Assembly (NCBI GenBank): GCA_025800215.1
Contig: JAOXSC010000206.1
Location: 1-55,257 of the forward strand
Source: Marinibacterium sp.
Lineage (GTDB): Bacteria > Pseudomonadota > Alphaproteobacteria > Rhodobacterales > Rhodobacteraceae
Length of the DNA: 55,257 nt
Direction of reading: 5' to 3'
The notes below the pieces were generated by a model, which saw only the letters and a list, made by a program, of their open reading frames with translations, was not told the DNA's origin and ran no database searches. Below, piece after piece: positions 17,068 through 26,400 of the stretch (position 1 is its first letter; every line of letters begins with the position of its first letter). A program made the position numbers and the translations under genes.

Positions 17068-18027
17068 CTAGCCCAGACCTGCGCGCAGGCAGTCGTGGAT
17101 GTGCAACAGCCCCAGGATCCGGCGCGGGCCGGTCATGGGCGTCACGAACAGGCAGGTGATCTTGCGGCTGTTCATCTGGCCAACCGCAGTTTCGGCCAGC
17201 TCATCGGGGGCGATGGTCTGGGGATCGGCGGTCATGACATCGCCCGCTTTGCGGTCGAGCAGCCCCAGCATGTTCCGCCGCAGGTCGCCATCGGTGATGA
17301 TGCCAAGCAGCGCGCCGTCATCATCACAGACCGCCGCCACGCCAAAGCCCTTGCGGCTGATTTCGATCAGCGCTTCGGTCATCGGGGTGCCGGCATGCAC
17401 CATCGGGATGGCGTCGCCGGTGTGCATCAGATCCGACACCTTGCTCAGCCGTGCGCCCAGCTTGCCGCCTGGGTGAAAGTCGCGGAAGTTTTCCGGGGTG
17501 AACTGGCGGTGTTCCATCAGCGCGATGGCCAGCGCATCGCCAAGCGCCAGCGTCATCGTGGTCGATGTGCTGGGCACGATGCCGGTGCCGCAGGCCTCGC
17601 CCATATCGGGCAGGACCAGCGCGATGTCGGCCTGACGCAGCAGCGTTGATCCAGGACGGCTGGCCACCCCGATCAGCGGGATGCCAAAGCGCTTGGCATG
17701 GGCCAGCACATCGGCCAGTTCCGGCGTTTCGCCGGAATTGGACAGCACCAGGATCGCGTCGCCCTTGGCCATCATGCCCAGATCGCCATGGCTGGCTTCG
17801 GCGGGGTGCACGAAATGGGCGGGCGTGCCGGTGCTGGCCAGGGTTGCAGCCACCTTGCGCCCGATATGGCCTGATTTTCCCATGCCGGTGACGATCACGC
17901 GACCGGTCACCGCAAGCAGCCGTTCGACGGCCGCGTCAAAGGCGCCGTCAAGCGTGGCTTCGAGCTGGGTGAGCCCGTCGATCTCGGCGCGGATGACGCG
18001 CCGCCCGATATCGCTGAACGTGGTCAT
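17068..18027 (-). CDS. kdsD: Arabinose-5-phosphate isomerase KdsD (KpsF/GutQ family)
   Basis: Converts ribulose 5-phosphate to arabinose 5-phosphate, the first step of Kdo synthesis; cytosolic. The 319 residues contain an SIS domain (VIVTGMGKSGHIGRKVAATL, AILVLSNSGETPELADVL, PSTSTTMTLALGDALAIALM, NFRDFHPGGKLGARL) and two C-terminal CBS domains (from about residue 205; FGVAAVCDDDGALLGIITDG, then a second ending RILGLLHIHDCLRAGLG). The start at 18027 overlaps the RNase D stop in ATGA. kdsB for the later activation step is at 4703. Confidence 0.95.
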   Translation of the reverse strand: MTTFSDIGRRVIRAEIDGLTQLEATLDGAFDAAVERLLAVTGRVIVTGMGKSGHIGRKVAATLASTGTPAHFVHPAEASHGDLGMMAKGDAILVLSNSGETPELADVLAHAKRFGIPLIGVASRPGSTLLRQADIALVLPDMGEACGTGIVPSTSTTMTLALGDALAIALMEHRQFTPENFRDFHPGGKLGARLSKVSDLMHTGDAIPMVHAGTPMTEALIEISRKGFGVAAVCDDDGALLGIITDGDLRRNMLGLLDRKAGDVMTADPQTIAPDELAETAVGQMNSRKITCLFVTPMTGPRRILGLLHIHDCLRAGLG

Positions 18028-18638
18028 GAATGGGCAAAGATGTCGGTTTCGGGCCAGCCTGCCAGATCCAGCCGGGCGCGCGTGGGCAGAAAGTCGAAAC
18101 AGGCCTGGGCGATGTCGGTGCGGTTTTCGCGGGCCAGACGTGCATCCAGCACATCGCGCAGCTGGTGCAGGTACAGCACGTCCGAGGCCGCATATTCGAG
18201 CTGCGCATCGCTGAGCGTCTCGGCGCCCCAGTCGCTCATCTGCTGCTGTTTGGAAATGTCGGTGCCGATCAGTTCCTGACACAGGTTCCGCAGCCCATGC
18301 CGGTCGGTATAGGTGCGCACAAGGCGGCTGGCGATCTTGGTGCAATAGACGGGTGCGGCCAGCGTGCCGAAGGTGTGGAACATCGCGGCAATGTCGAAGC
18401 GGCCGAAATGAAACAGCTTGAGCACGTCTGGATCGGCCAGCATCGCCTGCAGATTGGGCGCGGCCGTCTGGCCCTTGGCCACCTGCACGATATGCGCGTC
18501 GCCATCCCCGCCCGACATCTGTATCACGCAGAGCCGGTCGCGATGCGGGTTCAGCCCCATGGTTTCGCAGTCGATGGCCACCACCGGCCCAAGATCGAGC
18601 CCGTCGGGAAGGTCGTTTTGATAAAGATGATTGGCCAC
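18024..18638 (-). CDS. Ribonuclease D-like 3'-5' exonuclease
   Basis: DEDDy-family exonuclease of about 204 residues, only the nuclease domain of RNase D (E. coli Rnd is about 375 residues and has two HRDC domains that are missing here, as is common for the short alphaproteobacterial version). Active-site stretches: VVAIDCETMGLNPHRD (DxE), HFGRFDIAAMFHTFG (second D), YTDRHGLRNLCQELIG and LEYAASDVLYLHQLRDVL (YxxxD). GTG 18638 was chosen because AAGGA lies 10 bases upstream and homology starts at ANHLYQNDLP; a TTG at 18701 is possible. It is first in the minus-strand run and overlaps kdsD by 4 bases. Confidence 0.92.
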   Translation of the reverse strand: MANHLYQNDLPDGLDLGPVVAIDCETMGLNPHRDRLCVIQMSGGDGDAHIVQVAKGQTAAPNLQAMLADPDVLKLFHFGRFDIAAMFHTFGTLAAPVYCTKIASRLVRTYTDRHGLRNLCQELIGTDISKQQQMSDWGAETLSDAQLEYAASDVLYLHQLRDVLDARLARENRTDIAQACFDFLPTRARLDLAGWPETDIFAHS

Positions 18639-18857
18639 GGTCGCGTTGTCCTTGGGGTTGCCGGTCTGCCCCGAGATAGGGGTTTTGCCGATCCGACTCA
18701 ACCATTGCGCCGCAGGTCACAGTGCCGCCCAAAGCCCGGCGGGGCCTTGTGGCTGGCCCCACGCCTCCGCTACAAGGCGGGCTGAGTTGCCCGGATCCGG
18801 GCGGCACGGCCAGGGGACAGCGGCCAAAGAACAGTGGCCAGGGGACTGCGGAACGTC

Positions 18858-20183
18858 ATGACCAACACGCCAACCGAATTTGCCGCCGACAGCGCGCGCG
18901 CCGACAGGCGTGCGGATGAAACCATCGCCATCATCGGTCTGGGCTATGTGGGCCTGCCCATCGGGCTGGACATGGCGGATCGCTTTGTCGATGTGATCGG
19001 CTTTGACATCTCGGCGCGGCGGGTTGCGGGCCTGCGCGCGGGCACCGATGCCACTGGCGAAGCCGCGCCCGAGCGTCTGGCATCCAGTCGGCTGGTGCTG
19101 ACCGATGATGTGCAGGATCTGGCCCGCGCGACGTTTTTCATCGTCACCGTGCCCACCCCCATCAACGAAGCCAAGCGCCCCGATCTGACGGCGATGCGCA
19201 GTGCCTGCGATCTGATCGGGCCGCTGCTCAAGCCCGGCGATGTGGTGGTGTTCGAATCCACCGTCTATCCCGGCGTGACCGAAGAGGTCTGCGCGCCGAT
19301 CCTCGAGGCGCGCTCGGGTCTGCGCTGTGGTGCCGATTTCAACGTGGGCTACAGCCCCGAGCGCATCAGCCCCGGCGACAAGACACGCGCGCTGAAAGAC
19401 ATCGTCAAGGTGGTCGCCGCCGATACGCCCCAGGCGCTCGACCGGGTGGCCGGGGTCTATGAGGATGTGATCACCGCCGGCGTCCATCGCTGCAACAGCA
19501 TCAAGGTCGCCGAGGCGTCCAAAGTGCTGGAAAACACGCAGCGGGATCTCAACATCGCGCTGATGAACGAACTGGCGATGATCTGCGGCCGGCTTGGCAT
19601 CAACACGAGCGAGGTTCTGGACGCCGCCGCCACCAAATGGAATTTTCAGCGCTTCACCCCCGGTCTGGTGGGCGGGCACTGTATCGGGGTCGACCCCTAT
19701 TATCTGGCTTCGCTCAGCGAGGCGCTGGGCCACAGTTCCGAACTGATCATGGCGGCCCGGCGGGTGAATGAAAGCGTCGCGGGCTATGTGGCGTCATCGC
19801 TTCTCAAGCTGCTGACGCGGCAGGGCAAGGGGCTGGCCGAGGCGCGGATCGGGCTTTTCGGGCTCAGCTTCAAGGAAAACGTGCCGGACCTGCGCAACTC
19901 CAAATCCTTTGACGTGGTGCGCGAGCTGCGCGAATTCGGCGCCAGCGTGCTGGTGCACGATCCCCATGCCGACCCGGACGAGGCGCGCGCCGAAGGCGCC
20001 GAGCTTGCCCCGCTGGATGAGATGCACGATCTGGATGCAATGATCGTGGCCGTGGCCCATGATGAGTACCTTGAGGACGGCTCTTTCCTGTCGCGGCTGC
20101 GCGCGGATGGTATTCTGGTGGACGTCAAATCGGCCTATCGCGATGCCGCGCTTGGGGACGGACAGCTCTACTGGGCGCTTTGA
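18858..20183 (+). CDS. UDP-N-acetyl-hexosamine 6-dehydrogenase type (TviB/WbpA-like)
   Basis: NAD-dependent nucleotide-sugar dehydrogenase of about 441 residues that oxidises C6 of a UDP-sugar to the uronic acid. Motifs: IAIIGLGYVGLPIGLDMADR (Rossmann), VTVPTPINEAKRPDL, VVFESTVYPGVTEEVCAPIL, VGYSPERISPGDK and the catalytic cysteine in LVGGHCIGVDPYYLASLSE. The FESTVYPG and YSPERI.PGDK wording favours the TviB/WbpA (UDP-HexNAc) branch over UDP-glucose dehydrogenase; exact substrate is inferred. ATG 18858 was chosen over GTG 18834. It is paired with an epimerase 72 bases downstream. Confidence 0.9.
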   Translation: MTNTPTEFAADSARADRRADETIAIIGLGYVGLPIGLDMADRFVDVIGFDISARRVAGLRAGTDATGEAAPERLASSRLVLTDDVQDLARATFFIVTVPTPINEAKRPDLTAMRSACDLIGPLLKPGDVVVFESTVYPGVTEEVCAPILEARSGLRCGADFNVGYSPERISPGDKTRALKDIVKVVAADTPQALDRVAGVYEDVITAGVHRCNSIKVAEASKVLENTQRDLNIALMNELAMICGRLGINTSEVLDAAATKWNFQRFTPGLVGGHCIGVDPYYLASLSEALGHSSELIMAARRVNESVAGYVASSLLKLLTRQGKGLAEARIGLFGLSFKENVPDLRNSKSFDVVRELREFGASVLVHDPHADPDEARAEGAELAPLDEMHDLDAMIVAVAHDEYLEDGSFLSRLRADGILVDVKSAYRDAALGDGQLYWAL

Positions 20184-20255
20184 CGGGCCCGGTTCGTTTG
20201 CAAATTCAGCGCCGCTGTGGCTAGTGATGCAGGCATCGTGCACGAGAGGGATCTT

Positions 20256-21269
20256 ATGCGAACTGTATTTGTAACCGGCAGCGCCGGGTTTATCGGGTTT
20301 CATCTTTCACAATTGCTGCTGGACGAAGGGTTCCGCGTCGTCGGCTTCGACGCCATGACCGACTACTATGACGTGGCGCTGAAGCATCGCCGCCACCAGA
20401 TCCTGCTGCAAAATCAGAATTTCACCTGCACCGAAGCCTATCTTGAGGATTTCGACGCGCTGCAGGCCTGCATCACGGCGGCCAAGCCGGACGTGATCGT
20501 GCATCTCGCGGCGCAGGCGGGGGTGCGCTATTCGCTGGAAAACCCGCGATCCTACATGTCGGCCAACGTGATGGGCGCGTTCAACGTCATGGAATGCGCG
20601 CGCGAACTGGGGGTGGATCACCTGCTGATGGCGTCGACCTCGTCGGTCTATGGCGCCAACACCGAAATGCCCTTTGACGAGCTGCAGCGCGCGGCCACGC
20701 CGCTGACGCTTTATGCCGCGACCAAGCGGGCCAACGAACATATGGGGCACTGCTATTCCCATCTGTGGAAGATCCCGACCACCATGTTCCGGTTCTTCAC
20801 CGTCTATGGCCCCTGGGGGCGGCCCGACCTGGCGCTGTTCAAATTCGTGCATGCCGCAATGAATGGCGAGGCGATCGACGTCTACAACAATGGCGAGATG
20901 GCGCGCGATTTCACCTATGTGACCGATCTGGTGCGCGGCATCCGCCTGCTGATCGACGCCGTGCCCGAAGAACCCGCCGATCCGGCTGACATTGTCGATG
21001 GCGACAGCCTGAGCCCGGTGGCGCCGTTCCGGGTCGTCAATATCGGCAACAACGACATGGTGCCGCTGATGGACTTCATTGCCGCCATCGAAGACAGCCT
21101 GGGCATGACCATCAAAAAGAACTTCATGGAGATGCAGAAGGGCGACGTGCCTGCGACCTGGGCCAATGCGGACCTGCTTGAACGCTTGACCGGCTACCGG
21201 CCGCAGACCTCGGTCAAGGACGGTGTGCGGGCCTTTGTCGACTGGTACCGCGACTACTACAACGTCTGA
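20256..21269 (+). CDS. NAD-dependent epimerase, UDP-glucuronate 4-epimerase type
   Basis: Short-chain dehydrogenase/reductase-type sugar nucleotide epimerase of about 337 residues. Marks: MRTVFVTGSAGFIGFHLSQL (GxxGxxG), VIVHLAAQAGVRYSLENPRS, the catalytic MASTSSVYGANTEMPF and YAATKRANE (YxxxK), and FRFFTVYGPWGRPDLALFKF. This wording is typical of the UDP-glucuronate 4-epimerase (LspL/Cap1J) branch. GAGAGGG lies upstream of ATG 20256; an earlier in-frame start at 20217 is unlikely. With the dehydrogenase before it, it would make galacturonate-type precursors for the surface polymers. No clear terminator follows. Confidence 0.9.
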   Translation: MRTVFVTGSAGFIGFHLSQLLLDEGFRVVGFDAMTDYYDVALKHRRHQILLQNQNFTCTEAYLEDFDALQACITAAKPDVIVHLAAQAGVRYSLENPRSYMSANVMGAFNVMECARELGVDHLLMASTSSVYGANTEMPFDELQRAATPLTLYAATKRANEHMGHCYSHLWKIPTTMFRFFTVYGPWGRPDLALFKFVHAAMNGEAIDVYNNGEMARDFTYVTDLVRGIRLLIDAVPEEPADPADIVDGDSLSPVAPFRVVNIGNNDMVPLMDFIAAIEDSLGMTIKKNFMEMQKGDVPATWANADLLERLTGYRPQTSVKDGVRAFVDWYRDYYNV

Positions 21270-22217
21270 TCTTGACCGGGCGGTTGTATTCCGCTTGGGC
21301 GTTCTGGTCTATTGGGCGGATTATTGCCGAGCTTCCGTCGGGGCCGTCAATTGGGGCTCGACTTTCGGCCTGTGCCGTGGGGTGGCTCGGGCGGCTGGTA
21401 CACATTCACAAACTGTGGTGCGATCAATTTCCCTGATCCAGCGGGAACGCCGGGCAGGTGGTTTTCATTGGTGTGCGATTGTGTCGATGCGGAAATATAG
21501 ATCTGGCTCGGCGATTTTTCGCCTTCGGGGCGAGCGGAGGATGCGCTGGCGCCGTGTCGGGCATCAAATATCCGTCAACACATTGTTAAGATATGGTTTC
21601 ATGCGCGCGTCAACCATAGCGGCACCCTCATAGGGAGAGCCGGACACGGGCCGAGGTCAGGGGCCGATCATCCGACCTTGCGTGGCCCGAGGGTGTGATC
21701 GCTGTGAGTCTCCGGAATTGAGCGACCTTATCTTGGGGAATTGATACGCGGGTGATCTTGAATTTGTCGCGGCTGATATTTCAGGTTTATTTCCCTGTAA
21801 ATCATTCCATCATTTACTTTGTTAATTTAAATTGAGCAGATCTGGGGTTTCGTGGTTTTATTCAAACGTTTCGATCTGATCTATTCGGCTTCAGTGATGC
21901 GTGGGTGGCTTTTGCGCGGCTTGGGGTCGGTATCCTGCACGTGTGGAAACGCGCTTCCCCTTTGGAATATATGCAAAATCTGTACGAAACGGTTCAGTCT
22001 TCACCGTGTGCGACCGGCTTGGCCCCTTGCCTGACGGCCGGTGCAGCAGCGCGGCGGGCTGTTGGTTTTTCCGGGCTGAATAGGATGTGGCGCGGTCGCG
22101 ATACTGGCCAGAGCGACGAGCGTTTGCGAAACTATTTCATCAAACACTTGATTTCACGAAACCGCGAGGCTTAAGATCCGCGGAGTTATTTATACATTTT
22201 GATTATGGAATTGTGAC
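21270..22217. other. Non-coding gap of 948 bases before the giant gene
   Basis: I find no convincing gene here; the short open frames have no recognisable product and no good ribosome-binding site. The distal half, especially 21740-21850, is visibly more AT-rich than the rest of the window (for example TTTACTTTGTTAATTTAAAT near 21813). A small hairpin with a TTCGG loop lies near 21520. A possible -10-like TATACA lies near 22190, only about 25 bases before the giant gene start. The stretch probably holds the promoter and leader of the giant gene, but I cannot place them. Confidence 0.6.
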
Positions 22218-23478
22218 ATGAACTTTCTGACCCCCGACGTTCTCGTCAACACGTTCTCCGCCAACAACCAGTACGGTCAACGCATCCTGACACTGCCCAA
22301 CGGCGAACTGCTTGTGGTTTACCAGTCCAATGGCGTGGACGGCAGCGGATGGGGGGTCGTCGCCCAGAAATTTTCACCGGATGGTCAAAGGCTTGGGCAA
22401 GAGCTGCCGCTGGTCGATCTGGTGCGCGGAAATCAGACGCAACCCGATGTGACGCTGGACGGTGACGGCAATATTGTTCTGGTCTACACCGACGCGTCGC
22501 GCGACGGCAGCGGCAACGGGATCTACCTGCGTCGCTTTGACAGCGACCTGACCGCACTGGGTGATTCGATTCGCGTGAACACCTTCACCCGCGACAGCCA
22601 GAGCGACCCGCACGTGTCGGTTTTTGCCTCGGGCGAGATCATGGTGACCTGGTATGACGACTGGGGCGCCTATTATGGCGAGGTCGTCGAGGGCGCCGGG
22701 AATGTCAGCCGCTACAACGTGCGCAGCACCATCCTGAACGCCGATGGCACCGAACGCGTGGGCGAATTCGATGGCTCGGGCACGCGCGACAATTCGGTCC
22801 AGTCGGATGCGCAGCTGACGCCGCTTGGCGACAACATGCTGGTGGTGTGGCAGGGCGCGGGTCCCGGCGACACGGATGCGATCTGGGCGCGCGTGATCGA
22901 CAAGGATGGCGCCGAAGTGGTCGCTCAGTTCCAGGTCAACACCCATACCGGCGGCGATCAGCTCCAACCCGTGGCGGTCGAGCTGTCCGATGGCCGGTTC
23001 GTCGTGGCCTGGGCCGGTGGGCAGAGCGGTGATGGCGACGGTGTGGCCTATCGCGTGTTCAACGCCGATGGCACGCCTGCGTCGGATGCAACACTGGTCA
23101 ACACCGACATCGGCTATTCCGACCGTCGCCCCGATCTGCTGGCCGATGACGCGGGTGGCTTTGCAATCGCGTGGGATGACCAAAGCTATACCAACACCGA
23201 ACAGCCAAATGACAGCGGCGCCTATGGCAGCTTTGGTGTCTATCTGCGCGAAGTGACCCATAACGTGGGGGCCGACACCTATGTGATGGGCGATGTCCAG
23301 CAGGTGAACGAAGTCACGCCCGCCAACCAGCACACCCCGCAGCTGGCGCGGCTGGACAGCGGCGCGATTGCGGTGGTGTTCCACAGCTATGCCGATGCCT
23401 CTGAACCCTATGGCGACGGATCGGCCGTGGTGCTGCGCATTCTTGGCGAAGACGGCGCGCTGAACCCTGCGCCGCTGC
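22218..23478 (+). repeat. Propeller-like block 1 (7 blades, residues 1-420)
   Basis: Seven repeats, each with a VNTxTxxxQ entry, a DGxFVVxW-type core strand and an RxFxxDG exit. Blade 1 begins within nine residues of the start codon (VNTFSANNQYGQ). Blades 3, 6 and 7 carry insertions. A cadherin-like spacer follows (ENDGPQLIDAGQAV; IGVSGSDVTYEGVVIGQI). Confidence 0.75.
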
Positions 23479-26400
23479 CCACGCTCGAAGGACTGCCCGC
23501 GTCGCTGCACGTGCGCGAAAACGATGGTCCGCAGCTGATTGATGCCGGTCAGGCCGTGGCGCTCAGCGATGTGGCGGGCATGGACTATGACGGCGCCAAG
23601 CTGATCCTGGGCCATGTGAGCCATCTTGCGGTCAATCTGGATGCGCCCCTTGGCGGTGCCGATCAGCACATTCTGGGCGTGATGGATGCCGGGACCGGAC
23701 CCGAGCAGATCGGCGTCAGCGGCAGCGATGTGACCTATGAAGGCGTGGTGATCGGTCAGATCACCGAAGACGGAACCGGTGGGCAGCGGCTTGAGATCAC
23801 GCTGAACGCGGCGGCCACGACGCTGAATGTCGAGGCGCTGATCGAGCATCTGACCTATGACACCGTGTCGGACGTGCCCACCGGCGCACCGGGCAGCCTG
23901 TTCGTGGCGATCGAGAATTCCGATGGCGTGTCCACCGAACCGGTGCAGGTGACGCTGACCATCGAAGCCGAAAGTGACATTTCCGAAACCGCCAGCATCG
24001 AACGGGTGGTCAATTCCACCAGCGCGGGCAGTCAGGCGAACCCCGCCGTGGCCGAGCTGCGCGACTTCAGTGATCCGGATGGCCCGGCAGGTGGGGTGGC
24101 CCAGGGCTATGTCATCATCTGGGAAGATCAGAACGGGGCCGATGGGTCGGGCTATGGCATCTACGGGCAGCGCTATGGCGCCGATGGGGGCGAGATTGGC
24201 GGCGAATTCCGCGTCAATGATGCGACCGCGTCGGGCCAGTCCCAGCCGCAGGTGGCCGGGCTGAAGGATGGCGGTTTTGTCGTGGTCTATTACAGTGATC
24301 GCAGCGCCACCGGCGAAGGCGTGCGCTATGACGTTCTGGCGCGCCGTTATGACAGCGATGGCGTGCCGGGGGCAGAGGTCAACCTGACCTTCGATGGCGA
24401 CAGCAGCCGCGAATCCCAGCCGCATGTTCTGGCGCTTGAAAATGGCGGCTATGTGGTGTCGTGGTATTCCGACGCCGATGGCGGAAATGCCTTTGCCCAG
24501 ATCTTTGATGCGGCAGGCACCGGTGGCACCCCGTTCGAAATCGGCACCGATGACAATGGCACCACCAGCCAGCCGCAGGTGGCGGAACTGGCTGGGGGCG
24601 ATCTGGTCTTTACCTACACCGTGGCCCAGGCGGGCAGCGACAGTGATGGCAGTGGCAACGGCGTGTTCATGCGCCGGTTTGACGCCGATGGCACCAACCC
24701 GACCGCACCGGTGCAGGTGAACAGCTATACCGCCAGCAACCAGCAGGATGCGCAGATCGTGGATCTGCCCGGCGGCGGGTTTGTCGTGGTCTGGCAGTCC
24801 AGCGGTCAGGATGGCAGCAACTGGGGCATCTTCAGTCAGATGTTCGATGCCGCGGGCGCGCCTGTCGGCAACGAGGTGCAGGTCAACCGCCAGACGGCGG
24901 ACTATCAGAACCAGCCGTCGGTGTCCGTGCTGTCCGATGGGGGCTATGCGGTCACCTGGTATGATGATTACACCACGTCGGGCGTTTACCGCGACGTGCT
25001 GGTGCAGCTTTTCAACGCCGATGGCAGCCGCCGCGATGAACCCTTCCTGGCCAATGAGGCCAGCAACGCCTATCAGGATTCGCCCGCCGTGGCCGGGTTC
25101 TCGGATGGTGGATTCGTGGTCGCCTGGGAATCGAGCGCAGCCGAAGACGGTGCGGGCTATGGCATCGTGCACCGCGTCTTTGGCGGTGATCAGAGCGGCA
25201 TTCTTGAGATCGCCGGTTTCGATATCCGCAGCACCGTGGACGAAGCGGATCTGAATGCGGGCCTTGTGGCGCTGGATGCCGATGGGGTGGTGACACTGGA
25301 TCTCAGCGGCGGCAAAAGCCTGGATGGCGCCGTGCTCGAGGTTGAGGCAACCCAGACCGCCAGTGGCTTTTTCCCTGCCGCCGACCGTCCTGCACAGGAT
25401 GGCGCTGACCAGTGGACCTTGGGCGTTGTGACCGAAGGGACGGGCGCGGGCGAGCTGGGGCTGTCGGGCTCGACGCTCAGCTTTGGTGGCACCGACATCG
25501 GCACGCTGGCCGCATCGGGCGGATCGCTGAGCGTGACTTTCAACGCCGATGCAACGCAAGAGGCTGCACAGGCGGTGATGCGCGCGCTTGGGGTCAGCAA
25601 TGCCTCGGACGATCCGCTGATCGGCTTTTCGCTGTCGCTGTCGCTGACCTTTGCTGATGGGGTGCGCGTCGATGTGCCCGATCAGGTGGTCACGCTGGGC
25701 GCGGCGCAGGATGATGACGGGATTGCGCGTCTGATCCAGCCTGAGATCGTCAATGCCTATACGGCCGGTGATCAGTATGACGCCCGTGTTGCCATGCTCG
25801 AAGATGGCGGCTGGGTCGTGGTGTGGCGGGATGCCGGGCTTGATGGGTCGTCGGGCGGGATCTATGCGCAGCGCTTTGCCGCCGATGGTGTGGCCAATGG
25901 CGCGATGTTCCGCGTCAATGACACCACCGCCGGGGATCAGACCCATGCGGATGTGGCGGGCCTGTCCAATGGTGGCTTTGCCATCACCTGGCAGACGCCC
26001 GATGGCAGCGATACCCAGATCGCGATGAAGCTCTATGACGCGCAGTCCCAGGTCGTTCTGGCCGAGACCGCCGTCAATGTGACCGCGACCGGCAACCAGA
26101 CCGGGCCGACCATTGCGCAGACCGATGGTGGCTTTGTCGTGACTTGGAGCTCGGCCGGGCAGGATGGCAGCGGCGAAGGCATCTTTGCGCGCCGTTTTGA
26201 TGCCGATGGCACGCCGGTGGATGCGTCGGATGTGGCGGTCAATACCGACACAGCGGGCGATCAGGTTCAGGCCGAAGCCGCCGCGCGCAGCGGTGGTGGC
26301 CATGCGATCACCTTCCATGACCGCGACAGCGGCGAGATCCTGTTCAAGCTTTACGACAACACCGGCGCCGAGATCGCCAGCACCTCGGTCGCGCCTGCGA

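Noticed and set aside
21510-21535. Hairpin with TTCGG loop in the gap before the giant gene as a terminator of the epimerase gene
   Set aside because: The T-run precedes rather than follows the stem on the plus strand and the minus strand lacks one; it is more than 200 bases from the epimerase stop.
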